Positions 24,674 through 35,578 are shown, counted from the stretch's first letter. The stretch: DNA of 64,000 nt from Alloascoidea africana (GCA_030581615.1 JAKTTT010000043.1:1-64000), one strand, 5' to 3'. Program-made: numbers and translations. Notes: a model not told the origin generated them from the sequence alone.

Positions 24674-25504
24674 TCAATTTTGGGAATTAATCATTTCGTT
24701 TATATCCTCTTCTCTGTTTCCTGGCTTCTCTCCCTCCATGAATTTTCGGAACTTGGTTCTAACACCCCATCCGCCAGTAGGAGTTGACAACTGGAAAGGC
24801 CAGAGCATGCCATTTGCTTGTTTAAAACTTGGCCCCACTGTAAAAATTTCGTGAATCAGATCCTCAAGACATATAATTCCGTGCTCGCCTAGCGCTTCTT
24901 CCACAACGGTGTTATCACTAAGTCTCACCTTCTCATTCTTATTATCTTTGGATTTTGCGTATCCTCTTTTGTATATAAGCTGTCTGATGGATGCCAAACT
25001 TGGGTACCCCCAAACCACGTAGGGTTCTATCAGTTTGAGAAGTTCGGAGGTAGATTTCGTCAGTTTAAGAAACACTCCATTGTTGACATGCTCCAGCTTC
25101 AAGAGGTGGAGAACTTGTCTCGGTTTTGATGGGATTTTAGCACCTTTCCGGGCATTGGCTTTCTGAATCCTAACTACAAATGCCAGTTTCCCTTTATGCT
25201 TTGAGTCCAGAGAGACGGTGCCATCTTGGGCCTCTTCAGAATCTGCACCCTGGTTAATCTTCTCTTCAGATTTCTGCTTCTTGGTTATTCTCTTCACTCG
25301 TGAGTTTTCCCTTTCTAGATCCCTATAGTCCTTAACAAACCGCTCAGCCCTCTTGAAAAACTGCTTCTTGGTTCGATTCTGCTTCTTTGCTGCATTTTCC
25401 TGCTTGCGCGCCCTTATCTGGTCGGCGTTCTTTCTTTTCCGCAAAAGGACCTCTGGAACTCGCTCTGCATCCTCTGGGATTGTGCTTGACGGCGTCGTGC
25501 TCAT
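24674..25504 (-). CDS. RLP7: Ribosome biogenesis protein Rlp7 (uL30 family)
   Basis: This is a nucleolar paralogue of ribosomal protein L7/uL30 that is needed for ITS2 processing and 60S assembly. The product is 276 residues from MSTTPSSTIPEDAERVPE. The family start VLLRKRKNADQIRARKQE follows, with a long basic helix. The L30/L7 fold begins near LAFVVRIQKAN. Conserved blocks are FLKLTKSTSELLKLIEPYVVWG, YPSLASIRQLIYKRG, DNTVVEEALGEHGIICLEDLIHEI and VGPSFKQANGMLWPF, all close to yeast Rlp7. An upstream in-frame ATG (25561) would add 19 residues, but it lies only 9 bases from a CACGTG promoter box, which favours the downstream start. Confidence 0.93.
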   Translation of the reverse strand: MSTTPSSTIPEDAERVPEVLLRKRKNADQIRARKQENAAKKQNRTKKQFFKRAERFVKDYRDLERENSRVKRITKKQKSEEKINQGADSEEAQDGTVSLDSKHKGKLAFVVRIQKANARKGAKIPSKPRQVLHLLKLEHVNNGVFLKLTKSTSELLKLIEPYVVWGYPSLASIRQLIYKRGYAKSKDNKNEKVRLSDNTVVEEALGEHGIICLEDLIHEIFTVGPSFKQANGMLWPFQLSTPTGGWGVRTKFRKFMEGEKPGNREEDINEMINSQN

Positions 25505-26158
25505 GATAGTGTGCTTTGAAGAAAAAGCGCTGGAAGACACAAATTTTTTTTTTCCCTTCATGTTCCAGTCACGTGCGGCCAGTCCCCCCGTTGGCGCCAG
25601 ATATGGTACAACTTTGAACTAAAACACAAACAAGCTCAAACAAATTGATTTTAATCCGCGTAGAGTCTGTTTAGCCGGCCAGCCTTTACCCCTGAATCTC
25701 AAAATCTCAATTTAATGACACTGTGAGACGCCAGAGCTAAAAGGACAGTCCAGAGGCCCCGACACTTGCCTTGCAAACCTCCGGAGCAGAAACGCCCAGC
25801 TTGTCCTAGGGCTTTCCCAGAATATTCCTCTCGTCGTTCTTCTGCTCTTAACTTGCTACTAAAGAAAGACTTTGAACTTCTCAGCTTCTTTAGTCTGGTG
25901 ATTTTCTAGCAGCTGAGAGGAGCTCTTTCGGTGCCTTTTATGTGCCCTTGATCTGCTGCGCTAGTTTTTGCCTTTTTTCATTCTGTCCTCCTAAGCTCTC
26001 CGATTTTTCACTTTGTGTCTTTCCCTTTTGCTTTTATCTGTTGCCTTTACTTTTGAAATTTGGTTTTTTGTGCTTTTTGTCATTTTTTCCTTTTTCTTGT
26101 ATTTCCCTTTTGTTTTCTTCAACCTTGCTTTGAGAGAGGCTTTTTGGATACGAGAAAA
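25505..26158. promoter_or_regulatory. Divergent RLP7/RFX1 upstream region with CACGTG box
   Basis: CACGTG lies at 25570-25575, 66 bases upstream of the RLP7 start. It is the core bound by Cbf1 and other bHLH factors, which act at ribosome-related genes in several non-Saccharomyces yeasts. The right part (25930-26150) is strongly T/C-rich and is probably RFX1 5' leader. I looked for an RFX X-box that could indicate autoregulation and found no good match. Confidence 0.5.
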
Positions 26159-28990
26159 ATGCCTGTTTCTCCTAAGCAGGCCATGTATCCACAAGTCCCA
26201 TATTCTACAAATCAACCGCCGATGAAAAAGCAACGGCTTGAAAACAAGATTTCAACCGCAAGCAGTAACAATGAAGATATAGAATCCCATATTTTTCTTG
26301 AAAGGGACCCTGTTGCTGGATTCCCGAGGTTGCCCTCGTCTACGGAAAATGCACTAGCGGCTTCATCCTCAACTTCTTTGAGCTCCCATATAGCTGAAGA
26401 ATATCGGACCGATCATCACGATCACAATGGCCAACAGCTCCAATACCAGCCTCAGTGCCATTTCCACCACCAACAACAGCAGCAGCCCGCGCCCGACAGA
26501 TCTGCCACTTTCCCTCCGACTTTTCAGTTGGAATCTCCTACCACAGGATTTGGAGCTATCCCCATTCAGGGGCAGGCGGAACCCCTGACCATGGGAATGG
26601 GTCGATCCAGATATGGCCATATTATTCCTCCTGCCCAGCAGCAGGCTCAAGTGCAACGATTTGCCTCTGTCTACAGCCAGCCTTATCAACGAGTAGACCA
26701 TTATGGGCGACAGCGGGATAACAGTGTTGGTCATTTGTCGTCTGCTATGCTTGACTCGAAAAAAGAATTTAGCCTGAATAACGCAGTTCTGCCATCTACA
26801 AGCGCCATGCTGCCGGGCGCGGATTCTCAGTTTTATGAAGGATATAATGTCGATTGCCATCTTCCTACTGGTATGGACCATGAGTTACGAATGAGGAGAG
26901 CTTACCAGCAGCCACACAAAGCAACTAGGACTTCAGAATTCACCAAGAACTCAACCCCGTCGACCAGTTCTTTTTCTTCTGCTTCTCCTATTGTTCTTCA
27001 AAGCTCGGCTCATACCCATATCTCTCCGATTCCTGCGAGTGATGTCAAAGTTTTGAAGAGTTTCAAACGCAAATATGCTGTGTCAAGGATTGGAGACGAT
27101 GGCCAGGAACAGGAGTTGAAACGCATTGCTTTTGAAAATCTAGATGTCCCGCTTTCTGAATTAGCCGAAATGATTCGCAACGACTTGCCGCTTCACCACT
27201 CTGAAAAGTCTGGAACAGAACTTCTCGCAACACCAAACTCTTACTCGGGAACCAACAGTGCTCTTGGTTCAGCGGTCAATGCTAGTGCGGACTCACAGTC
27301 CACGAGACTGCCATCTCAGACGGAAAAGCTTCGCCAGGTGTTTGGTGTCAATTGGCTTTCCAAATCTTGCGAAATCAACGATGAGGCTGTTGTTCCCCGA
27401 AACCGAATTTATGCCCGGTATGTGAATGTTTGTGCTGATCACAATGTGAAGCCGCTAAGTCCTGCAAGTTTTGGGAAACTTGTCAGAGTTTTGTTTCCTA
27501 ATATCAGAACACGAAGATTGGGCACTAGAGGTCAATCTAAATATCATTATTGTGGTATTTGTTTGGTAGGAGAGGCCAAAGTTTCCCCTCTCGAAACGAG
27601 ACAAGTCAACTCTTCATATTTTGCTACTCCTGACTTGGGCATGTTTTCGCCTAGACAGACATCATCAGCAGTAGCAGCCGCCAATCGATTAGGTTTAAAT
27701 GATCTCGAGTCGCCTTCTTCTGCAGCTTCAAACAGCATTTTGCAATCGCCTTTTGTTATGACCACTCCATCCTCTTCAACAACCGTTGGGTCGTGCTTTT
27801 CAACGTCCGCAAAGACTGCACAGCAATTTCCGTCAATCTTGATTCACCCTATCGAAGCATATCTCCCTATTGGAACTGACCAAGATGCCGCGGACACGTT
27901 GTATGCGCTATACAGATCTCACTGTTCCAGTATTGAGGAAGCTTTCAAGACCATGCAGATAAAAAAAGTGTACCATCTTATTGGATCGTTTTATGGTTCT
28001 CTCACTTCGCCTGTTCAAAAGCTATATGTGTCTAAAAAATTGAATAAATGGGTACAAACAGTGGATTTAAATTTGTATCAAGCGCTGTTGGGAACAGTGA
28101 CCTATCTTGTTGAAGACCAGCTTTTTGGAAGAAGAGAGGCTCGCATGAAAGCGGCCCGACCAGGTTTTGTCTCTCCCAACGGAAGAGAAGCCGATAAAGC
28201 AAGAAACGATGAGATTCAAGAAATTCTAACCAGTATTCGAAATTTTAGCGTCGAGTTGGTCCCATTCATGATAGAGTCATTCTCGCTACTTCCCGACAGT
28301 TTCACCAGTAGCAAGATCAAGCCTGCACGTTATTTTTGCAATCTTCTAGCACGCTTGGTTAGGGTTATTGATTCGGGTAACGCCACCAACAAAGTTCTTA
28401 GCAACGTTGAAGATTTGACAGCTATGAGAAAAGATTGGATAGAGTTGGTGGATGCAGATTTGGCCATCAGAAGCGAGTTGCCCTGCATGATGAATGGGCG
28501 TAAACCGGAGGATAAAGGAGAACACGAATTGAGTCATGTTGAGACCTGTATCAAAATTTTAGAAATAGAGATTCCTGGTCTTTTGAGTATGGGGATTGAC
28601 GACAACGAGTTTATTGGAGAGAGTTCGAAACAGCTTAAACGCTGGGCACTTTTACTTGAATCTCTTCCTTCAAAATTCCAGTTTGTTCCCCGCCGTGTGA
28701 TTCAGCTGTATACTGGGGCTATATTAACTGCTGCTTTCCGTGAAATCACCAGAAACGGTGGCACCAGCTTTGGGGCTTGGTGGGTGATCAGATGTTGGAT
28801 TGACGAATTTGTTGGATGGCATTTTGATAAAATGGCATTTCTCAAATCCGGAACAGATTGGAAAACTCAAGATGGTTGTACCGTTCCGATTAAAAAAGAG
28901 AGGTTAAGTGATACTTTTGGGCCTCAATTGGCTGATTATAAAAAAGCCCAAAGAGAACAGGAACAACAGGCTTACGGTAATATTAACTGA
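26159..28990 (+). CDS. RFX1: RFX-family transcription repressor (Crt1/Rfx1)
   Basis: This is the fungal RFX factor, which in S. cerevisiae (Crt1) represses ribonucleotide reductase and other damage-induced genes through Tup1-Ssn6. The product is 943 residues from MPVSPKQAMYPQ; the frame stays open 33 codons upstream but that part is a Phe-rich read of a T-rich leader. The N-terminal 380 residues are disordered and Gln/Ser-rich. The winged-helix DNA-binding domain is at about 385-470: FGVNWLSKSCEI, RNRIYARYVNVC, ASFGKLVRVLFPNIRTRRLG and the RGQSKYHYCGI signature. A long helical C-terminal region (about 560-930), including KMQIKKVYHLIGSFYG-like helices and the RNGGTSFGAWWVIRCWIDE block, is typical of fungal Rfx1. 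No intron is seen. Confidence 0.94.
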   Translation: MPVSPKQAMYPQVPYSTNQPPMKKQRLENKISTASSNNEDIESHIFLERDPVAGFPRLPSSTENALAASSSTSLSSHIAEEYRTDHHDHNGQQLQYQPQCHFHHQQQQQPAPDRSATFPPTFQLESPTTGFGAIPIQGQAEPLTMGMGRSRYGHIIPPAQQQAQVQRFASVYSQPYQRVDHYGRQRDNSVGHLSSAMLDSKKEFSLNNAVLPSTSAMLPGADSQFYEGYNVDCHLPTGMDHELRMRRAYQQPHKATRTSEFTKNSTPSTSSFSSASPIVLQSSAHTHISPIPASDVKVLKSFKRKYAVSRIGDDGQEQELKRIAFENLDVPLSELAEMIRNDLPLHHSEKSGTELLATPNSYSGTNSALGSAVNASADSQSTRLPSQTEKLRQVFGVNWLSKSCEINDEAVVPRNRIYARYVNVCADHNVKPLSPASFGKLVRVLFPNIRTRRLGTRGQSKYHYCGICLVGEAKVSPLETRQVNSSYFATPDLGMFSPRQTSSAVAAANRLGLNDLESPSSAASNSILQSPFVMTTPSSSTTVGSCFSTSAKTAQQFPSILIHPIEAYLPIGTDQDAADTLYALYRSHCSSIEEAFKTMQIKKVYHLIGSFYGSLTSPVQKLYVSKKLNKWVQTVDLNLYQALLGTVTYLVEDQLFGRREARMKAARPGFVSPNGREADKARNDEIQEILTSIRNFSVELVPFMIESFSLLPDSFTSSKIKPARYFCNLLARLVRVIDSGNATNKVLSNVEDLTAMRKDWIELVDADLAIRSELPCMMNGRKPEDKGEHELSHVETCIKILEIEIPGLLSMGIDDNEFIGESSKQLKRWALLLESLPSKFQFVPRRVIQLYTGAILTAAFREITRNGGTSFGAWWVIRCWIDEFVGWHFDKMAFLKSGTDWKTQDGCTVPIKKERLSDTFGPQLADYKKAQREQEQQAYGNIN

Positions 28991-30938
28991 CACTGGGTTT
29001 GCGGTTGATACATATCTCCCTTGTCATAGGTTTATTCTTTTGCTTTTCGGGTCTATTTTATTTTCTTTTTCTTTTTCTTTGATTACTTTATAATTACAAA
29101 TATGTGCAGTCAAACTCTGCAGGCTTGGTTTACATTTCTCTGGTTATATCATATCTGTTTGTTGATGTTTTATTCACTTTTATATCCATGGCAGCAACCT
29201 CAACTTACTTTGTTGTCTTATTTTTACCACACTAACTGAGCGGCATGTTGTTTATCTTGGGTGTGATTTTTGGATAATTTTTGCATTGGGATTTGAAGTA
29301 GGAAAAACTGTCGATAAGCTGCTAGACATTTTTATGCTTTACTATTTTGTTTCACAAGATTTTCTTTTTTTGATAGACTTTGTCGCAAACATCCTTGAAT
29401 GTGTTGACAGCGCACTGGCTTCTGAACTTATCATATTCCTGCTTTTTCTTTTTCTTTTTCTTTTTCGGTTTTGATTTGAACGATCTATTAGCTTTTTGCT
29501 GTTATGCTTTTCTTATTGAAGCTTTTCCGATTGAAGTTTTGTTTTACATTTTTCAATTTTTCAATTTCTTTTTTTTCATTCTTAGGACATCTATTTTCTG
29601 GTCATCTCAATACACTTTTGTGTTTCTGTGATATCTGTATTTATCTTGAAAACTATCAAAACTAGTATATTACAAAAAGGGGTTAAAAACAAAAATAAAT
29701 AAGGGAATAATTTTAGTTAGGTTTATAAAAATATCAGAGGTTATACCGGCATCATGATAAGCTGTAGATGCTGTAGCTTTCGTACTTTGATAGCCAGTAG
29801 TTGTAATGATTATTTATATTTTTGAGCTCTGGGATTGCGGATTTATTCATAGTTTCTCACTGTGTAGAATGCTCTGAGCTGCAAAGCTGAGGGAGGTTTC
29901 CAACTGAAATTTAGATCCAAAGGTTTACTTCTATTGGTGAAAATCGGGGATTTGGAAAATGGAGTAGGGAAACTCATTCAATGTCGATTGATACATTTTG
30001 TTTCTTACTATTGGGAACCATTTGGAAACGCTGGTTAGGCAAGTCAAAATTGGAATCTTTGGTTTTCTGAGAGTAGCGAGATGCTGCTGTAAGAAACTAA
30101 ACTATGCGTGCTTCCCTTTTGAGCGTTCTGCATTTTCATGATGGAAAACGATCTTACAAGTGTACACTTTGTAATTGATTCTCTATCCTAGACACGTTTT
30201 CCGACGTATACTATTTGCTTGGCTTATGTCAAAGAATAGCAATAGGATGTAAAGATCGATAATAAGTCGAAGGACAGTAGGGTTTAGGGGAAACCTTGGG
30301 GCCAAGTGCTTCGACGGGTGTGTTCTCTCCCCATTACGCGCTACAACTACTACAAAAAGACAGTTGAAAATGCTAACCAGAGTAAATTGCAAATCCCTTT
30401 AATTTATAAGAAACTATATGATGTAAAAATATCGGATACCAAAATCTCCAGTGTGGCAAAATGATATGGAAACCTAATCATTTCCTTTGAATAAGTCGTA
30501 CAAATGTGATAACCATTGACAAAAAAAACAAGCGAACAAAAATGAAAAAAAAAACGAAAAATGATTAAGCATAAACAAACTAAAGGGGCACATAAATGCG
30601 TATATCTTTTTGTTAAAAAATCGAGTATTTTCTTTTGGGCAAGTTTAGATTTTTTCTTTTTCTTTTTCTTATTACGCCATCCCTAAGAAAGGAAAGAAAA
30701 AAAATTAACCAACAATGGGTAAAAGAACAAAACAAGTTTTTCCCACTGTTTTGTGTTGTTAAAACAAGAGAAAGAGAAAAAGAAACAGCCTGTTTGACTT
30801 CCAAGCCTCTCCTTTTTCATGCGTCAGTCCATTTTTTTTAAAAAAAAACAAAAAAAAAAGACAAGAGAATAAAATAAATAGAAATAAATATGATGATATT
30901 TTTGATTTGAAAATCTGTTGCAATGAAAGGTCTATAGG
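28991..30938. other. Convergent RFX1/CTH2-like intergenic region
   Basis: About 1.95 kb between two stop codons without a supportable gene. It is AT-rich with several polypyrimidine runs, including TTTTTC/CTTTTT repeats near 29060, 29450 and 30655, and a T8A9 tract near 30835. It should contain both 3' UTRs; the minus-strand AU-rich elements are listed separately. Confidence 0.55.
30873..30890 (-). promoter_or_regulatory. Two AU-rich elements in the CTH2-like 3' UTR
   Basis: On the minus strand TATTTATT occurs at 30890-30883 and again at 30880-30873, separated by two bases, 49-66 bases past the stop codon of the CCCH zinc-finger gene. UAUUUAUU is the element bound by TTP/Cth2 tandem zinc fingers, so the transcript carries the site its own protein should recognise. 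Confidence 0.7.
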
Positions 30939-32822
30939 TTATGGTGACGATGGCTTTTTTCTATCGGCATCGTCATGTCTGAAACAGCATCGGCTGCCAT
31001 ATTTACAAGAGCCACTTCGAACCCAGTTTGCACAAGGTTTGCTTCTCCATTTGGGGGGTCTTTCAACAGCTTTGAGTTCTGCGGTTCCGTGAGCAAATTG
31101 GCATTTGGAACCATAGGGACAAGAATGAGTCTTCATAAAAGTTTGACACAATTCGGTCTTGTAGAGTGCAGTATTTAGAGAACTCTTTCTAGCATGGCAT
31201 ATTTGAGAAGGAGATGTGGATAGATTATTAGTGCTGTTTTGGTTCGCGCTATCAATATCAAGAGAAGGCTGTACTGGAGATGATCTCTTGGTCTTTTTCA
31301 TATTTAGAGAAGAAGGAGATGGTAATCTTCTAGAGATGTTGTTGTTGTTGTTGTTTTCTTGGTCTCTTTCAATTTCCATATTGAAGACGCTTCTTGGTCT
31401 CAATTTTTGTTCATGGTTAAGTTCAGCAACGCTTTCCAAGCTACTTCCAAAGGGTTCATAAAAGTCTTGTAAAGTCTCGCGCTCATCAATGTTGGAAATG
31501 GCCTGTCGATAAGGAGGTAGGTTGTAACTCTGGGGTTTATAAAACATTTTCACTTCTTGAGGCACGGCAAGGCTTGCAGGATCGCCGACGCTTTGAGCCT
31601 TTCGAATTTCGATTCCGCTGTTGGGGGCGGATTCGTGCAAATGGCACATTTGGGTTTGTGAGAGTGGGAGAGCGTAACCATAACTGGAACCGTTACCAGC
31701 TTTATTAGGGGAGGAGCAACAATTTCTCTCGCCGCCTCCTCCACTGGTGCCCGAGTTGAGGGGGTTGAACAGGTTGGAGTGAGGTCTGGAAGTTGGAGAG
31801 GGATAGGCCTGGGTATCCCACTGACACTTTTGTTGCATTTGGTATCGTGCTAGATTATCGAAGGGAAGAGCATCATCAGTCTTGTCCTGGGAGATAGGAG
31901 ATGGGATGCCAAGGTTGGTTTCGAGCAGTGGGGGAGTGATCTGGCGGTGGTGCTGGTGGTCACCATGGTTGAGCTGCTGGGCCTCCTGTTGGTTCACGAA
32001 GCGGGACAAATTTTCCTCGGTAAGTGGAGCATTCACCAACGGTTGCTGGATCATGTTCTGGGTATGGGTGTGGGACTTGGACCACGCTTTTTGTTGGAGC
32101 TGAGAAAACGCCTGGTCCTTCTGTTGCCAGATGTTCTGGGTTGTCCTGGTGGTGGGAGTATTGTTCCACAGATCGGGGAGCAGCTTGTAGTCATTGGTAG
32201 GGAGAGGTTGCTCCGAGCAGTTTGAGATGGTTTTAGCGGCCTCTCTGTTTGAGTTTGAGAAGAGGGAGGCACTGCTTTCGATGGAGGATGCCGTGGACAT
32301 GGGAGCAGGAGGAGCAGAGACGGATGGAGTGGATAGATCCTGAGTCATGATCGGCATGCTAAAGTCTGAGCCGAAGGGGTAGGATTCCGCTCCGTCTAGC
32401 TGAGAATTGGAAAGCAGGTTCATGGTCATGAACGTGGAGTTACTCCCAGCAAACAGGTTAGCCGATTTGTTTGGAGTTGATCCAGCCTGGGTGTTGTTGT
32501 GGTTGCTGTTGTGGGAGTGGGCATGAGAGTGATTATGGCTCTGGTTCTGGTGGTGCAGTTTGAGATCTCTGAGTGAGGACTCCAGGGAGAAGGTCGTGAG
32601 GGCGTCGATGATGGAGGAGTCGTCGGTGCCAGGGGCCAGGCTGTGGTTGTTGATCCAGGCAGTAGAGTACTCTTTGTGCTTGAGCGTAGACATTGTCGCA
32701 ACAGAGGACGTTGGAGACGGTGGGGCAACAAGGAGATGTGAATGTGGGTGCGAGGCCGATTGGGAGTGGGAGTGCCATCTCTGGCTCGTCGTGTGCGGGC
32801 TGGGCGAAGCGTTCCAGAACAT
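30939..32822 (-). CDS. CTH2: Tandem CCCH zinc-finger mRNA-decay factor (Cth2/TTP type)
   Basis: This is a TIS11/tristetraprolin-family RNA-binding protein that directs decay of AU-rich mRNAs; yeast Cth1/Cth2 act in iron deficiency and S. pombe Zfs1 in other stress responses. The protein has 627 residues. The two fingers are close to the C-terminus: C559-x8-C-x5-C-x3-H (CQTFMKTHSCPYGSKCQFAH, led by YKTELC) and C597-x8-C-x5-C-x3-H (CANWVRSGSCKYGSRCCFRH), spaced by the family-standard 18 residues. Only 11 residues follow finger 2. The long N-terminal part is disordered, His/Gln/Asn/Ser-rich. The lead of finger 2 (SKPCANW) departs from the usual K-T-x-x-C form. A later ATG (MSTLKHKEYS) is a possible start. 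The symbol is by family similarity only. Confidence 0.88.
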   Translation of the reverse strand: MFWNASPSPHTTSQRWHSHSQSASHPHSHLLVAPPSPTSSVATMSTLKHKEYSTAWINNHSLAPGTDDSSIIDALTTFSLESSLRDLKLHHQNQSHNHSHAHSHNSNHNNTQAGSTPNKSANLFAGSNSTFMTMNLLSNSQLDGAESYPFGSDFSMPIMTQDLSTPSVSAPPAPMSTASSIESSASLFSNSNREAAKTISNCSEQPLPTNDYKLLPDLWNNTPTTRTTQNIWQQKDQAFSQLQQKAWSKSHTHTQNMIQQPLVNAPLTEENLSRFVNQQEAQQLNHGDHQHHRQITPPLLETNLGIPSPISQDKTDDALPFDNLARYQMQQKCQWDTQAYPSPTSRPHSNLFNPLNSGTSGGGGERNCCSSPNKAGNGSSYGYALPLSQTQMCHLHESAPNSGIEIRKAQSVGDPASLAVPQEVKMFYKPQSYNLPPYRQAISNIDERETLQDFYEPFGSSLESVAELNHEQKLRPRSVFNMEIERDQENNNNNNISRRLPSPSSLNMKKTKRSSPVQPSLDIDSANQNSTNNLSTSPSQICHARKSSLNTALYKTELCQTFMKTHSCPYGSKCQFAHGTAELKAVERPPKWRSKPCANWVRSGSCKYGSRCCFRHDDADRKKPSSP

Positions 32823-33072
32823 GACGGGGGCGAGCAGGAGGGAGAACGGAGAGGAATGGGAGCAGGAAGAACAGATCCGGGAGGTCTAGCAGAGGCAGCT
32901 AAGAGAGAGAGAAGAAGAAGAGAAGAGAAGAGAAGGAGGTTTCCAGCAGAGCACAACCGAGAAAAGTCGCGAGTTTTATAACGAGCCGCCGGTGGGGTGC
33001 CAAGCCTGCCGCTGCACCGCTGCAGACCAGCCGCAGCACACTACAGCGAGGTGCAGGCCTCGCGCAGCCCTC

Positions 33073-33096
33073 GCGCAGGCGCAGGCGCAGGCGCAG
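33073..33096. repeat. GCGCAG hexamer x4
   Basis: Four perfect copies of GCGCAG in a GC-rich stretch upstream of the CTH2-like gene, just left of a long hairpin. Confidence 0.9.
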
Positions 33097-33120
33097 ACCC
33101 GGAGCCCGCAGCCCTTTCTT

Positions 33121-33182
33121 CGCGCACTTTTTGCGAGTTGCGAGTTGCGAGTTGCGAGCGAGCAACTCGCAAAAAGTGCGCG
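33121..33182. repeat. Perfect 21-bp inverted repeat with 20-nt loop
   Basis: The arms at 33121-33141 and 33162-33182 are exact reverse complements (CGCGCACTTTTTGCGAG... against ...CTCGCAAAAAGTGCGCG). The loop is built from the heptamer GCGAGTT, three copies at 33133-33153. It could extrude as a cruciform in DNA or form a stable RNA hairpin. Confidence 0.95.
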
Positions 33183-33554
33183 TGCGAGCGTGACAGCGGC
33201 GGGAAGGAGCGTGATCCAAGGTGATCTGAACTGCTGCTGTCGGTGTAGATGGTTCTGTCCATGCTTCTGTTGGTGCTGAATGGCGTGGCCAAGAACCAGC
33301 TAGAGCTGGCGGTTGGCGCTGCCTCGGCCCAAGACGCTTCGCTGACGGGCCTGTCGCTTGCTCGAAGAGTAATGTGGTGTGTGTCGACACAGGAGGCATT
33401 CCTTGTCTCAAAACCGTGAGCCGACAAGATAAAGTTTTGAGGATGAGAGAAAATCTGGGGAAACAAAATCGTAATATATCGCTACCATTAATTACAGCAC
33501 GGTCAGTACACCTTCGCAATATTGCGAGCCTCTCTAGGCTCTTGCCGGAGGTGG

Positions 33555-33575
33555 ACCTGTGACCTGTGACCTGTG
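33555..33575. repeat. ACCTGTG heptamer x3
   Basis: Three perfect 7-bp copies, followed by degenerate TATAGG copies to about 33610. Confidence 0.9.
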
Positions 33576-33767
33576 ACAGTTCCAAGTATATAGGTATAGG
33601 CATAGGCTATGTCAACATTCCGATGACAGAGAAACAGAGGGCAGCCACCACCATGCAATCACGGTCGCTTTCTCGAACACGGCTATCGGGGTGGACACAA
33701 ATTCCGACAGTGTGGAGAGAGACAAAAAGACAAGCGGCTAGCGACTGTTCCCGAGCCAGATCCAGAA

Positions 33768-33790
33768 CGATTACGATTACGATTACGATT
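33768..33790. repeat. CGATTA hexamer repeat
   Basis: Nearly four perfect copies of the 6-bp unit CGATTA. Confidence 0.9.
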
Positions 33791-33978
33791 CACGGTTAAG
33801 GTTTCCAAACTCAATGTTGGAGGAAAAAACGAAAAAACGAAAAAACGACCCTCGGCTCATCCCTCCACAGCTTCTCCAGGGTGTGATCACAGCGCAAGAG
33901 CCAAAGAGCCTGCCTGTCTCTTGTGCTCTGTCGCACGACACAATACACATTCTTTTTTTTTTATTGATTATTGATTAT

Positions 33979-34006
33979 AGATTACAGATTACAGATTACA
34001 GATTAC
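33979..34006. repeat. AGATTAC heptamer x4
   Basis: Four perfect 7-bp copies, preceded by related TTGATTA copies from 33961. Confidence 0.9.
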
Positions 34007-35554
34007 ACAGAATGCCCACCTGGCCTGAGTCATATCTCGAGAACATCCTCACTCTGTTCGCTCTGATCATCTTTCATTCTCCATATATATATGGCCCAGC
34101 CAGTCCTGCTGACCCCTACTACCAGGCTTCTCCGTAAGTTCAAACTCCATCTTTTGTACCACAGGTGTGTCGATGCAAATGAAACGGTACTTGTGCTTTC
34201 TGCTGCCAGTTATTTTTCCCATCCCACACTCCGATGTCTTATTTTGTGGTCTCCCCCTGTCCTCTGGCTTGGCGGCCGGGCCTTTATTCTTCTTACAAAA
34301 GTGTAGACGTGCTTTACCGATAGGCGCTGCAATTACAAGTTAGGTGTCGTCATCGTCATCCAAGTGTCTCGCTGCCTTAGCTTAAGGCCTTACTTAGCCT
34401 CTGCTTTTTTCGGTGTCAGTGACAATCAAACGTCAACACATGAGAGAGAAACAAGGTCAGTCACGGAGTCCTAGAAATCTGGGACATTATTCCGATGGAT
34501 AAGAAACGACAAAAGCAAGAATTATTAACAAATACCCCAAAACCTCCTTTCAAATCCCTGGGTACTGATTTAATTTGTCCTACACCGCCATCTTTCTCCA
34601 GCTGTATAGTCCAACATTGTCTGTGTGAATCGATCGATCAGAGAGTCTGTGTTATTGGTGCTGGCACACCGAGATAGAAGGCAGCCAGCCTTCCCACGTC
34701 ATGGCTACAAGCAGAGAAATAGATAATCGCTCAAAAGCCTGGGCATCCAGTATGAAAATAAGCAGATTTCTGACTCAGTCTGGTGAGATATTTCCTCCAC
34801 CCCCACAAGCCAGATTATACGCACAACGTGGAGTGCAATTTCACGCATTTGGTGCGCGCAGATTTAATCTCTGGCCCTGCGTCCAGCCACACCCGCCGCT
34901 TAGCATCTGTATTAATTGCAAAATTTATAATTACAATGAGAATAGATATCGTAGAGCAAAAAATAGGATTAGGATTAGGAAAAGGAGAAGCAGAAAGAGA
35001 AGGAGATCGGCTATCAGTTCTCATCAACCCAGCCTGTTGCTAGCTAAGTGCAAACTCCAGCTTGCAATGGAACAAGAGATATGGGGTCCAAAACAGCCCA
35101 TACTGGAGTGGACCCCAAGAGCGGATCTCGGAGATGTGGAGGAGAACACAAAGAGACCAAAGTCGCCTAACTCTAGTTCTAGCGAACAAAGCGAGCAAAG
35201 CTCTTCCGTCGGATCTGTGTCTGTAGAGTCGAATTTGCCAATGCCCTTCTTCTTTTTCTCTGGTCTACAGTTTGAATTGAAATGGCAATTGGAAAATTTT
35301 GGAAAATTTTGGATTTTTTAGAATTTGGATCTTCACCTCCGGCCAGCTCTTCTCCAGAAATGGCCGATCACCATAATATTTCCACAGCAATGCTTTCCAC
35401 CATACATTTCTAGTTTTGTTTTTTGGTGTTGTTGTTGTTGTTCCTGGCCCCAGCGCTTTCCCGCCGAGAAACTGAGAAATACGGCGCCAATTCTGAGAAC
35501 TTTTGCACAAGGGCGGTATTAATTAGGTCCGAAAGTGGAGATATCTTGAAATTT

Positions 35555-35578
35555 GAGACTGAGACTGAGACTGAGACT
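35555..35578. repeat. GAGACT hexamer x4
   Basis: Four perfect 6-bp copies. Confidence 0.9.

Noticed and set aside
33979-34006. AGATTAC repeats as interstitial telomere sequence
   Set aside because: Only four copies, one of several unrelated repeats nearby, and no evidence that this is the telomere unit of the species.
34701-35321. 206-codon plus-strand open frame in the desert
   Set aside because: Low-complexity Arg-rich stretches come from AGGATTA-type repeats; no domain, no supporting splice sites.
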